DNA of 64,000 bases. It comes from Mediterranea massiliensis (GTDB lineage: Bacteria > Bacteroidota > Bacteroidia > Bacteroidales > Bacteroidaceae). Below, in pieces: positions 29,586 through 38,599 of the stretch (positions are counted from its first letter, which is position 1; the number at the start of each line of letters is the position of its first letter). The translations under genes and the position numbers were made by a program. The notes under the pieces were generated by a model. That model did no database searches. It had not been told where the DNA came from and saw only the letters and a list, made by a program, of their open reading frames with translations. The stretch covers positions 1 to 64,000 of the forward strand of contig SUXZ01000001.1 in NCBI GenBank assembly GCA_015060685.1. Reading direction: 5' to 3'.

Positions 29586-30710
29586 ATGAAATTTATTGTA
29601 TCAAGTTCGGCTCTTTCCAGCCATTTGCAGGCTATTAGCCGCGTAATCAATTCGAAAAATGCATTGCCTATTTTGGATTGTTTTTTGTTTGAAGTTCAAG
29701 ATGGTTTGCTAACTATTACGGTTTCTGATAGCGAAACCACAATGGTTACGTCGGTCGAAGTGAACGATAATGATATGAATGGCCGTTTTGCCATTACTGC
29801 TAAGACGTTGCTTGATGCATTGAAAGAAATTCCTGAGCAACCATTGTCCTTCCAAGTGGATTTGGATTCGTTGGAGATAAATGTTCAGTATCAGAATGGT
29901 AAGTATAGCCTGATGGGACAACATGCCGACGAGTTCCCTCTGTCGCCCAGGTTGAGCGAAAATGCGGTGAAGGTTGAGTTGGATGCACAAGTGTTGCTCA
30001 ATGGTATCAACCGTGCATTGTTTGCAACTGCCGATGACGAGTTGCGTCCTACCATGAATGGTATCTATTTCGACATAACTACGGATGACATTACAATGGT
30101 GGCATCGGATGGCCATAAGTTGGTGCGTTGCAAGACATTGGCCGCTAAGGGTGACGAGCGTGCCGCTTTCATCCTTCCTAAGAAGCCTGCCAACTTGTTG
30201 AAGAACTTGTTGGGTAAGGAGCAAGGTCAGGTTGTTGTTGCTTTCGACGATCGCAATGCCATGTTTACACTCGAAGGTTACAAGATGGTGTGCCGCTTGA
30301 TTGAAGGCCGATATCCTAACTACAATGCCGTAATTCCTCAAAACAATCCGTATAAGATTATCATCGACCGCATGTTGATGCTTGGTGCTTTGCGTCGTGT
30401 ATCTATTTTCTCATCACAAGCAAGCAGCCTTATCAAGTTGCGTTTGCAAGACAATCAGGTAGTGATTTCGGCACAAGACATTGACTTCTCTACATCGGCC
30501 GAAGAAACATTGGTTTGCCAATATTCGGGAAATCCGATGAGCATCGGTTTTAAATCGACATTCCTGATTGATATCCTGAACAATATTTCATCTTCGGAAA
30601 TCATCGTTGAACTGGCCGATCCTTCGCGTGCAGGCGTTATCATCCCTGCCGAGCAAACCGAAAACGAGGACTTGCTGATGCTGCTTATGCCGATGATGCT
30701 GAACGATTAA
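29586..30710 (+). CDS. dnaN: DNA polymerase III beta sliding clamp
   Basis: Processivity clamp that encircles DNA and tethers polymerase and repair proteins. The 374-residue length and three repeated domains fit the family; it starts MKFIVSSSALSSHLQAISRVI, contains TDDITMVASDGHKL and ends LLMPMMLND, a typical DnaN terminus. It heads an operon with a DEDDh exonuclease, coaBC, recN, rlmB and others, placing replication and repair genes together. Confidence 0.97.
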   Translation: MKFIVSSSALSSHLQAISRVINSKNALPILDCFLFEVQDGLLTITVSDSETTMVTSVEVNDNDMNGRFAITAKTLLDALKEIPEQPLSFQVDLDSLEINVQYQNGKYSLMGQHADEFPLSPRLSENAVKVELDAQVLLNGINRALFATADDELRPTMNGIYFDITTDDITMVASDGHKLVRCKTLAAKGDERAAFILPKKPANLLKNLLGKEQGQVVVAFDDRNAMFTLEGYKMVCRLIEGRYPNYNAVIPQNNPYKIIIDRMLMLGALRRVSIFSSQASSLIKLRLQDNQVVISAQDIDFSTSAEETLVCQYSGNPMSIGFKSTFLIDILNNISSSEIIVELADPSRAGVIIPAEQTENEDLLMLLMPMMLND

Positions 30711-30727
30711 TTACTTGACAGAAAGGT

Positions 30728-31498
30728 ATGAAACTGAACTTAAAGAGCCCGATTGTTTTTTTCGATTTGGAGACAACCGGCACCAACATCATCACAGATA
30801 GAATCGTAGAAATCTGCTACTTGAAGGTGTATCCGAATGGAAATGAAGAGTCGAAGACAATGCGCATCAATCCGGGTATGCATATCCCGGAAGCTGCTTC
30901 GGCCGTTCATGGCATCTACGATGAGGATGTAGCCGATTGTCCGACATTCAAAGAGGTAGCCAAGATGATTGCCTCGGAGTTGGAAGGTTGCGATTTGGCC
31001 GGATTCAATTCAAATCGATTCGATATCCCATTGCTGGCCGAAGAATTCTTGCGTGCCGATGTGGATATTGATTTGGGCCGTCGTAAGTTTGTGGATGTAC
31101 AGGTGATTTTCCACAAAATGGAACAACGCACTTTGTCGGCCGCATATAAGTTTTATTGCGACAAGAATCTGGAGGATGCCCACTCGGCAGCTGCCGATAC
31201 GCATGCTACGTATGAAGTGTTGCAGGCGCAACTCGACCGCTATCCGGAGTTGAAAAACGATGTTGCCTATTTGTCGGAATATTCAAGTTTCAATCGCAAT
31301 GCCGATTTTGCCGGACGCATTGTTTACGACGACAAAGGAGTGGAGTTGTTCAACTTCGGCAAGTACAAAGGCATGCCGGTGGTAGATGTGCTGAGACGCG
31401 ATCCGGGCTATTATAGCTGGATATTGAATAGCGACTTTTCATTGAATACCAAATCGGTGCTTACAAAAATCCGACTAAGAGCGTTTACTGAAAAATAA
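30728..31498 (+). CDS. DEDDh 3'-5' exonuclease (DnaQ-like)
   Basis: A 256-residue exonuclease of the DnaQ/epsilon class. Exo I residues are in VFFDLETTGTN, Exo II in LAGFNSNRFDIPLLAEE and Exo III in DAHSAAADTHAT (the DEDDh His/Asp). The C-terminal about 70 residues include FGKYKGMPVVDVLRRDPGYYSWI, a short module often fused to such nucleases. Lying 17 bases after dnaN it could serve as the proofreading subunit or in repair; which is not decided here. Confidence 0.88.
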   Translation: MKLNLKSPIVFFDLETTGTNIITDRIVEICYLKVYPNGNEESKTMRINPGMHIPEAASAVHGIYDEDVADCPTFKEVAKMIASELEGCDLAGFNSNRFDIPLLAEEFLRADVDIDLGRRKFVDVQVIFHKMEQRTLSAAYKFYCDKNLEDAHSAAADTHATYEVLQAQLDRYPELKNDVAYLSEYSSFNRNADFAGRIVYDDKGVELFNFGKYKGMPVVDVLRRDPGYYSWILNSDFSLNTKSVLTKIRLRAFTEK

Positions 31499-31511
31499 TT
31501 CAAGTATTTGC

Positions 31512-32738
31512 ATGACAGAAGTATTGAAAGGCAAAAAAATAGTATTGGGTATAACGGGTAGTATAGCGGCATATAAGGCATGTTATATTATCCGTGGCCT
31601 TATTAAAAAGGGGGCTGAAGTGCAGGTGGTTATTACACCGGCGGGTAAGGAATTCATTACACCGATTACCCTCTCGGCACTGACAAGCAAACCCGTTATC
31701 AGCGAGTTCTTTGCACAACGCGACGGCACATGGAACAGCCATGTGGATTTGGGTTTGTGGGCCGACGCCATGCTCATAGCACCGGCTACGGCATCCACTA
31801 TCGGGAAAATGGCAAACGGCATAGCCGACAACATGCTGATAACAACCTACTTGTCGGCAAAGGCACCGGTATTCGTAGCACCGGCAATGGATTTGGATAT
31901 GTTTGCCCATCCTTCCACACAGAAGAATTTGGAAACCTTGCGCTCGTATGGCAATCACATCATTGAGCCGGCATCGGGCGAACTAGCAAGCCACCTTGTT
32001 GGAAAGGGTAGGATGGAGGAGCCTGATGCCATTATCCGTTGTCTCGAAGAGTATTTTGCTGAAAAAGAGGGAGATTTGTGCGGGAAAACCGTTATGATAA
32101 CCGCCGGGCCAACCTACGAAAAGATTGATCCCGTGCGATTTATAGGAAACTACTCGTCTGGAAAGATGGGATTTGCGTTGGCCGATGAGTGTGCCGCAAG
32201 AGGAGCAAAAGTAATCCTTGTAGCCGGCCCTACTCAACAAAAAACACGCTACACTTCCATTGAACGATGCGATGTGGAATCGGCCGGACAAATGTTTGAA
32301 GTAGTAAAAGATAAATTTCCCGAAGCCGATGTAGCAATCCTTTCGGCCGCCGTAGCCGATTATACGCCCGAACAGGTGGCCGACGAGAAAATCAAGCGCG
32401 AAAAAACAGGTGCAATGTCGTTGAACTTGAAACCTACTCAAGACATTGCAGCCTATTTGGGTAAATGGAAAAAAGATTTTCCCTTAAGGGAAAAAATATT
32501 GGTAGGCTTTGCGCTCGAAACAAACAACGAAGAAACCAATGCCCAAGATAAACTGGACAGAAAGAATCTTGATTTCATTGTGCTGAATTCGTTGAACGAT
32601 AAAGGAGCCGGTTTCCAATGCGATACAAACAAAATAACCATCATCGGTAAGCAGGAAAAAGAGGTTTTTCCGTTGAAGTCGAAGGCGGAAGTGGCTCGTG
32701 ACATTGTGAATCATTTAGTTAAAATGTTGAAGAAGTAA
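31512..32738 (+). CDS. coaBC: Bifunctional phosphopantothenoylcysteine decarboxylase / synthetase
   Basis: Two consecutive steps of coenzyme A synthesis in 408 residues. The N-terminal CoaC flavoprotein starts KKIVLGITGSIAAYKACYI and contains APAMDLDMF; the C-terminal CoaB part has MITAGPTYEKIDPVRFIGNYSSGKMG and KPTQDIAAYLG. It lies 13 bases after the exonuclease and four before recN, in the same operon. Confidence 0.96.
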   Translation: MTEVLKGKKIVLGITGSIAAYKACYIIRGLIKKGAEVQVVITPAGKEFITPITLSALTSKPVISEFFAQRDGTWNSHVDLGLWADAMLIAPATASTIGKMANGIADNMLITTYLSAKAPVFVAPAMDLDMFAHPSTQKNLETLRSYGNHIIEPASGELASHLVGKGRMEEPDAIIRCLEEYFAEKEGDLCGKTVMITAGPTYEKIDPVRFIGNYSSGKMGFALADECAARGAKVILVAGPTQQKTRYTSIERCDVESAGQMFEVVKDKFPEADVAILSAAVADYTPEQVADEKIKREKTGAMSLNLKPTQDIAAYLGKWKKDFPLREKILVGFALETNNEETNAQDKLDRKNLDFIVLNSLNDKGAGFQCDTNKITIIGKQEKEVFPLKSKAEVARDIVNHLVKMLKK

Positions 32739-32741
32739 GAT

Positions 32742-34403
32742 ATGTTGCGTTCGTTATTCATACAAAACTATGCTTTGATAGACAAGTTGGATATCGACTT
32801 CGAAAACGGCTTCTCCGTTATAACAGGCGAAACCGGCGCCGGTAAATCCATTATCCTTGGCGCTATCGGTTTGCTTCTTGGACAACGAGCTGATAGCAAG
32901 GCTATTCGGAATGGTGCGACTAAATGTGTAATCGAAGCTGTTTTCGACATTTCTACCCATCAGCTACAATCGCTTTTCGAGGAAAACGAATGGGAGTATG
33001 AGGACGAATGCATCATCCGACGCGAATTGTCGGCTACGGGAAAGAGCAGGGCATTTGTGAACGACTCGCCGGCATCGCTTTCGCAAATCAAGGAGTTGGG
33101 CGAACACCTGATTGATGTACACTCCCAACATCAGAATCTCTTGCTGAGCAACGAAGGTTTCCAACTGAATGTGTTGGATGTGATAGCACACAATGAGCAG
33201 TTACTTGCCACATATCGTGTAGCTTACAATGATTGGCGACAAGCAAAACAGGAATTGGCATCGCTGATAGAGAATGCCGAGAAGAATAAGGCGGATGAAG
33301 ACTATTATCGCTTTCAACTTGAGCAACTTGCATCGGCCAACTTATCGGATGGCGAGCAAGAGGAACTTGAAGAAGAATCGGAAGTCTTGAGCCATGCCGA
33401 AGAGATAAAAGCACAACTATATAAGGTTGAACAAATTATGTCGGCCGATGATGTTTCCGCTTTGCAGGGGGTGAAAGAATCACTTGATACATTGAAAAGC
33501 TTGTGTAACGTTTATGCAAGCGCCTCCGAATTATCGGAAAGATTCGAAAGCTGTTACATCGAACTAAAGGATATTGTGCAGGAAGTTGCCGACAAAAACG
33601 AGCGGATTGAATTCAATCCCAAGCGTTTGGATGAGGTAAACGAAAGATTGAACGTAATATACACCCTTCAGCAAAAGCATCGGGTGGATACAATATCCGA
33701 TTTGTTGGCTATCCAAGACGATTTTGCATCCAAACTTTCGTCCATCTCATCAACCGATGAAGCAATTCAACGGATGCAGAAGCGGGTGGACGAGTGTTAT
33801 GCAATCGTCATGAATCAAGCCGAAATGTTGTCGGATAACAGAAAGAAAGCAGCCGCTATCGTAGAAGAGCAGATGCGCGAACGTCTTGTGCCGCTTGGAA
33901 TCCCCAATGTACAATTCTCTGTCGATTTCGGAACATACAAAGAACCTACTTCGCTTGGATTGGATAATGTAAAGTTTTTGTTCTCGGCAAATAAGAACTC
34001 AGTTTTGCAAAACATTTCATCCGTAGCGTCGGGCGGTGAGATTGCTCGTGTCATGCTATCAATCAAGGCAATGATTGCAAAAGAGGCAAAACTACCTACC
34101 ATTATCTTCGACGAAATAGATACAGGTGTATCTGGCGAAATAGCCGATAGAATGGCAACGATTATGCACGAAATGGGAGATGCAGAAAGACAAGTAATTA
34201 GTATCACTCATCTACCTCAAATTGCATCAAAGGGAAAAGTACACTATAAAGTCTTCAAACAAGATAACGATACGGAAACAATCAGTAATATCGTCAGATT
34301 GGATGAAGAGGAGAGAATAACAGAAATAGCACAAATGCTGAGTGGTGCAACATTGACCGATGCTGCTTTGCATAATGCTAAGACATTACTTGGATACAAA
34401 TAA
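32742..34403 (+). CDS. recN: DNA repair protein RecN
   Basis: SMC-like ATPase acting in double-strand break repair; 553 residues. Walker A is ITGETGAGKSII near residue 30, the middle is a long coiled coil, and the C-terminal head has the signature SVASGGEIARVML and Walker B IIFDEIDTGVSG. It begins four bases after coaBC and precedes rlmB by nine. No LexA box could be identified. Confidence 0.96.
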   Translation: MLRSLFIQNYALIDKLDIDFENGFSVITGETGAGKSIILGAIGLLLGQRADSKAIRNGATKCVIEAVFDISTHQLQSLFEENEWEYEDECIIRRELSATGKSRAFVNDSPASLSQIKELGEHLIDVHSQHQNLLLSNEGFQLNVLDVIAHNEQLLATYRVAYNDWRQAKQELASLIENAEKNKADEDYYRFQLEQLASANLSDGEQEELEEESEVLSHAEEIKAQLYKVEQIMSADDVSALQGVKESLDTLKSLCNVYASASELSERFESCYIELKDIVQEVADKNERIEFNPKRLDEVNERLNVIYTLQQKHRVDTISDLLAIQDDFASKLSSISSTDEAIQRMQKRVDECYAIVMNQAEMLSDNRKKAAAIVEEQMRERLVPLGIPNVQFSVDFGTYKEPTSLGLDNVKFLFSANKNSVLQNISSVASGGEIARVMLSIKAMIAKEAKLPTIIFDEIDTGVSGEIADRMATIMHEMGDAERQVISITHLPQIASKGKVHYKVFKQDNDTETISNIVRLDEEERITEIAQMLSGATLTDAALHNAKTLLGYK

Positions 34404-34412
34404 TAAAACAAT

Positions 34413-35165
34413 ATGGTTGAAAAAAGTGAAATGATTTTTGGTGTCAGAGCCGTTATTGAAGCAATTCAAGCAGGTAAGGACATTGATAAGATATTGATAA
34501 AAAAAGATATTCAAAGCGAACTTTCTAAAGAACTGTTTGCCGCTTTGAAAGGATTGCTTATACCCGTACAACGTGTGCCGGTTGAGCGAATCAATAAGAT
34601 AACTCGCAAGAATCATCAGGGCGTAATTGCTTTTATGTCAGCAGTTACCTACCAAAAAACAGAAGACATCGTTCCTTTCTTATACGAGCAGGGAAAGAAT
34701 CCGCTGTTTGTAATGTTGGATGGCGTAACGGATGTTCGCAACTTTGGTGCTATAGCACGGACATGCGAGTGTGCGGCGGTTGATGCAATTATTATTCCTG
34801 CAAAGAATAGTGTATCGGTAAATGCCGATGCAATCAAAACCTCGGCAGGTGCCTTGCATAAATTACCTGTTTGTCGTGAGCAAAACCTTCGACAAACATT
34901 GCAATACTTGAAGGATAGTGGCTTCCGAATCGTTGCCGCCACCGAAAAAGGTGATTATGATTATACCAAAGCCGATTATACAGGCCCTATGTGTATCATT
35001 ATGGGTGCCGAAGATAAGGGAGTCTCCTACGATAACCTGGCCTTGTGCGATGAGTGGGTAAAGATTCCTATGTTAGGCACGATAGAATCGTTGAATGTAT
35101 CGGTTGCGGCCGGTATTTTAATTTATGAAGCAGTAAAACAAAGAATGGGACAAAACTATGAATAA
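34413..35165 (+). CDS. rlmB: 23S rRNA 2'-O-methyltransferase, SpoU family
   Basis: A TrmH/SpoU-type methyltransferase of 250 residues with the knotted SPOUT fold. The N-terminal substrate-binding domain (residues 1-75) is followed by motif 1 DVRNFGAIARTCE, motif 2 IIMGAEDKGVS and motif 3 IPMLGTIESLNVSVAAGI. These fit RlmB, which modifies 23S rRNA, though other tRNA/rRNA targets are possible. The next gene overlaps its end by eight bases. Confidence 0.88.
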   Translation: MVEKSEMIFGVRAVIEAIQAGKDIDKILIKKDIQSELSKELFAALKGLLIPVQRVPVERINKITRKNHQGVIAFMSAVTYQKTEDIVPFLYEQGKNPLFVMLDGVTDVRNFGAIARTCECAAVDAIIIPAKNSVSVNADAIKTSAGALHKLPVCREQNLRQTLQYLKDSGFRIVAATEKGDYDYTKADYTGPMCIIMGAEDKGVSYDNLALCDEWVKIPMLGTIESLNVSVAAGILIYEAVKQRMGQNYE

Positions 35166-36858
35166 AAAAGCATTTATATTATTATTTCTCTCTCTGCTGA
35201 TAATCAATGCTTATTCGCAAACACCGAAATGGGCGGATAAGGCACGGAAGGCAGTTTTTTCTGTTGTAACCTATGATGGAAACGATAAGATTCTGAATAC
35301 AGGAAATGGTTTCTTTATCTCTGAAGATGGAGTTGCCATATCCGATTATGCTTTGTTCAAGAATGCACAACGTGCGGTTATCTTAACTGCTGAAGGTGAA
35401 AAGATGCCGATTAAAGCTATCTTGGGTGCAAATGATATGTACGATGTTATTAAATTCAAGGTAGATATAACCTCGAAAAAAGTACCTTCTCTTACCTTGT
35501 CCAATGCACAGTTGCCGGAGGGAAGCAAACTATGGTTGCTGCCTTATTCTACTCAAAAAGTGCGCTCACTTTTGTCGGGAACAGTTAAAGAGACAGATAA
35601 GATTTCGGATTATTCCTATTATACTTTGGATTTGCCATTGAAGGAAAAAATGGTAAGCTGTCCTTTGATGAACGATGGTGGCGAGGTGGTAGCAATAGCT
35701 CAAAAGGCATCTGGACAGGACACAACGACTATTTGTTATGGTGTAGATGTAAGATTCGCTAATAGCCAATCCATAACAGCACTTTCATACAATGACTATT
35801 CATTGAAGCAGATAGGAATTAAGAAAGCTCTTCCCGATACGGAAGAACAGGCTCTTATTTTCTTGTATATGGTCTCTTCGCAGTTGAATGCGGAAGAATA
35901 TGCTTCTTTGTTGGATGATTTTATTGAGCAATATCCCAATAGTGCGGATGGCTATCTTCGCCGTGCTTCAAACCGGTTGGTGCTTTCAATCGAAAACGAA
36001 TCATTGCAACAGATAGAAAATGATATTCAAAAAGCTTTGCAAGTGGCCGATAGCAAAGATGATGTCTATTATAATCTTGCCAAGTTGAAGTATAGTTATC
36101 TGTCAAGTGGTGCAAATAGTGAATCGGAAAAGTGGAGTGTTGAAGGGGCATTGGCTGATATCAAGCAGGCCATATCAATAGCCGAACTTCCTGTTTATGT
36201 GCAATTGGAAGGAGATATTCATTATTTGAATAAGGATTTTGCTTCGGCATTGGTATCGTATAAAAAGGTAAACACTACCAATCTGTGTTCGGCTTCTACA
36301 CTATTTACCGAGGCTAAAACTCTCGAAATGTTGGAAGCTCCATCTGAAGAAATTTTGGCATTAATGGATAGTTGTGTAGCGCAGTTTACAAAACCATATT
36401 CCTCTGATGCAGCTCCCTATTTGATTGAACGCGCGCGGATTAGAATGCAAGCCAAACAAGCACGCAATGCAGTTGTTGATTACGATGAATGTTTCAATGC
36501 GATGTTGGGAAAGGTGAACGATAACTTTTATAATTTACGTGGGCAAGCATGTTTGGAGGCTAAACAATATCAACGGGCCATCGATGATTTCTCGAAAGCA
36601 ATAGAGTTAAATCCTAATGAATTGACTTACTATTCGGAATTGGCCTATGTAAATATGCGTGTTGGTAGAAATAAAGAGGCAATTGATATCTTAAATAAAT
36701 CATTGACTATAGATAATCAATATGCAGAATCCTATCGTTTGATTGGTGTGGCCCATCTTCAATTGAAACAGAATGCTGCAGCTTGCGAATATTTCAATAA
36801 AGCAAAAGAGTTAGGCGACCCGAATGTGGATGCATTAATAGAAAAGTATTGTAAATAA
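35158..36858 (+). CDS. Secreted trypsin-fold pseudoprotease with TPR repeats
   Basis: A 566-residue protein with a cleavable signal peptide (MNKKAFILLFLSLLIINAYS). Residues about 30-200 resemble a trypsin/HtrA domain: NGFFISEDGVAISDY aligns with the usual GxGFxISxDGxxxTNxH region, but the catalytic His is absent. Where GNSGGPL should give the catalytic Ser, the sequence is KMVSCPL, with Val166 at the serine position. Only an Asp (near 96) remains. Residues about 240-566 form TPR repeats (LRGQACLEAKQYQRAIDDFSK). It is probably a periplasmic scaffold or sensor rather than a protease. It overlaps rlmB by eight bases. Confidence 0.75.
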   Translation: MNKKAFILLFLSLLIINAYSQTPKWADKARKAVFSVVTYDGNDKILNTGNGFFISEDGVAISDYALFKNAQRAVILTAEGEKMPIKAILGANDMYDVIKFKVDITSKKVPSLTLSNAQLPEGSKLWLLPYSTQKVRSLLSGTVKETDKISDYSYYTLDLPLKEKMVSCPLMNDGGEVVAIAQKASGQDTTTICYGVDVRFANSQSITALSYNDYSLKQIGIKKALPDTEEQALIFLYMVSSQLNAEEYASLLDDFIEQYPNSADGYLRRASNRLVLSIENESLQQIENDIQKALQVADSKDDVYYNLAKLKYSYLSSGANSESEKWSVEGALADIKQAISIAELPVYVQLEGDIHYLNKDFASALVSYKKVNTTNLCSASTLFTEAKTLEMLEAPSEEILALMDSCVAQFTKPYSSDAAPYLIERARIRMQAKQARNAVVDYDECFNAMLGKVNDNFYNLRGQACLEAKQYQRAIDDFSKAIELNPNELTYYSELAYVNMRVGRNKEAIDILNKSLTIDNQYAESYRLIGVAHLQLKQNAAACEYFNKAKELGDPNVDALIEKYCK

Positions 36859-36871
36859 AAAATAGACTAAT

Positions 36872-37246
36872 ATGAAAAAAGTGATTTGTAGTACTTCGGC
36901 TCCAGGTGCAATTGGTCCTTATAGCCAAGCGATAGAAGTGAATGGTATGTTATTTTTATCTGGTCAATTACCAATTGATGCATCAACAGGATTGATGGCC
37001 GATGGTATTGAGGCTCAAGCCAACCAATCTTTGCAGAATATCAAGCATATCCTTGAGGAGGCTGGTTTAACTATGGCAAATGTAGTAAAAACAACCGTCT
37101 TCTTGGCAGATATGTTTCTTTTTGCAGATATGAATAAGGTGTATGCTACCTTTTTCGAAGGAGAGTATCCTGCTCGTTCGGCAGTAGCCGTAAAAGCATT
37201 GCCGAAGGATGCCTTAGTCGAGATTGAGTGTATTGCGGTTAGATAA
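36872..37246 (+). CDS. ridA: RidA/YjgF family deaminase
   Basis: Hydrolyses reactive enamine/imine intermediates from PLP enzymes. It has 124 residues, normal for the family, with GAIGPYSQAI at the start, the FLSGQLPID strand and the essential Arg in PARSAVAVKALPKDALVEIE. It follows the pseudoprotease gene by 13 bases. Its last 33 bases overlap the 3' end of folC on the other strand. Confidence 0.93.
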   Translation: MKKVICSTSAPGAIGPYSQAIEVNGMLFLSGQLPIDASTGLMADGIEAQANQSLQNIKHILEEAGLTMANVVKTTVFLADMFLFADMNKVYATFFEGEYPARSAVAVKALPKDALVEIECIAVR

Positions 37247-38464
37247 TAAATCTGCTACGATAAAATTGCTGCCTCCTACGAAGATCAAATCTTCTGGGAG
37301 GCTGTTTTTTTGTGCTGCTTTTACTGCTGCACATACATCACGATAGTTACTTCCTGATAAACCGAATGTTTGTGCTAGTTCTTGCAATTCATTGGCTGGA
37401 AGTGCTCTTGCAACACTGGCTTGCGTAAAATAATAGGTTGCATTTTTAGGAAGTAGCGCCAATACGCCTCTTATATCCTTATCGTTAACCATCCCTATTA
37501 CAATATGTAGTGTATTGTATGTTTGTTGTAGAAGTTGTTCAACCACATGTGTAATTCCCGCAACATTATGTCCCGTATCACAAATTAGTGTGGGATTTTT
37601 TTGAAGTTGCTGCCATCTTCCCATCAATCCTGTTGATTTACATATGGTTGTAAATCCTTCTTCTACGTCTTTATCCTTGATGTCGTATCCTATTGCTTGC
37701 AATTGCTCTATTGCTTGTGAGATTGTTTTTATGTTCTTCTGCTGATACAGTCCTTTTAGCTCAAAGACAAAATTCTCATATCTGCTATGGCTTTCATCTG
37801 CAAATATGATTGGAGATTGCATTTCAATGGCTTTATCTAAAAATATCGCTTTGGTTTCGTTTGAACTTTCGCCGATAATTACCGGAGTGTTCGGTTTAAT
37901 GATACCAGCTTTTTCTGTTGCTATTTCTTCAAGTGTATGACCTAATAGTTGTGTATGGTCATAACTAATGTTTGTAATGATGGATAGAATAGGATTTACG
38001 ATATTTGTGCAATCCAATCTACCACCTAATCCGACTTCTATTACGGCTACATCAATTTCGTTATCAGCAAAGTAGCGAAATGCCATAGAAGTGGTCAATT
38101 CAAAAAATGATGGGTGTAACGGCTCGAAGAAGTGGCGCTCTTTTTCTACGAAATTAATTACATACGATTCCGAAATAGGCTCGCCATTAATTCTGATACG
38201 TTCTCTAAAATCAATAAGATGAGGGGATGTAAACAAACCGACTTTATATCCTGATGCTTGTAATACAGAAGCTAATGTATGTGAACATGACCCCTTGCCA
38301 TTAGTGCCTGCAATGTGGATAATGGGAAAGTTTTTGTGTGGGTTATTGAAATGATTGTCGAGTGCAATCGTATTTTCTAATCCCTCTTTGTATGCCTTAC
38401 TCCCTATTTTTTGGAACATTGGTGTGGCATTTATTAAATATTCAATTGTCTCTTGGTATGTCAT
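37214..38464 (-). CDS. folC: Bifunctional folylpolyglutamate synthase / dihydrofolate synthase
   Basis: Adds glutamate to dihydropteroate and folates. The 416 residues match the family: P-loop HIAGTNGKGSCSHTLAS, the Omega-loop region FTSPHLIDFRERIRING, VIEVGLGGRLDCTN and NISYDHTQLLGHTLEEIATEKAGIIK-type block (partly quoted). It converges on ridA with a 33-base tail overlap, so no room remains for a separate terminator between them. Confidence 0.95.
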   Translation of the reverse strand: MTYQETIEYLINATPMFQKIGSKAYKEGLENTIALDNHFNNPHKNFPIIHIAGTNGKGSCSHTLASVLQASGYKVGLFTSPHLIDFRERIRINGEPISESYVINFVEKERHFFEPLHPSFFELTTSMAFRYFADNEIDVAVIEVGLGGRLDCTNIVNPILSIITNISYDHTQLLGHTLEEIATEKAGIIKPNTPVIIGESSNETKAIFLDKAIEMQSPIIFADESHSRYENFVFELKGLYQQKNIKTISQAIEQLQAIGYDIKDKDVEEGFTTICKSTGLMGRWQQLQKNPTLICDTGHNVAGITHVVEQLLQQTYNTLHIVIGMVNDKDIRGVLALLPKNATYYFTQASVARALPANELQELAQTFGLSGSNYRDVCAAVKAAQKNSLPEDLIFVGGSNFIVADLLSNRNTLNLD

Positions 38465-38567
38465 GTCATTGCTTTGTTTTGGTTGCGAAGATACATCAAA
38501 CTATTAAAATATGCATTATAAACATCAAATTCTTTATGTTTTTTTTATAGTTATAGATTTTTTACTT

Positions 38568-38575
38568 TATCTTTG
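38568..38575 (+). promoter_or_regulatory. -7 box for the CapD-like gene
   Basis: TATCTTTG, 24 bases before the ATG. The upstream -33 region is T-rich but lacks an exact TTTG. Confidence 0.45.
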
Positions 38576-38599
38576 CAACAAATTCAAAAATATTAGGGG

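Noticed and set aside
32477-32494. 18-bp palindrome as an internal terminator in coaBC
   Set aside because: It encodes conserved residues in frame and has no following T-run long enough; expression of the recN part downstream would be cut.
35158-36858. Active HtrA-type protease
   Set aside because: The expected His and Ser positions are not occupied by catalytic residues.
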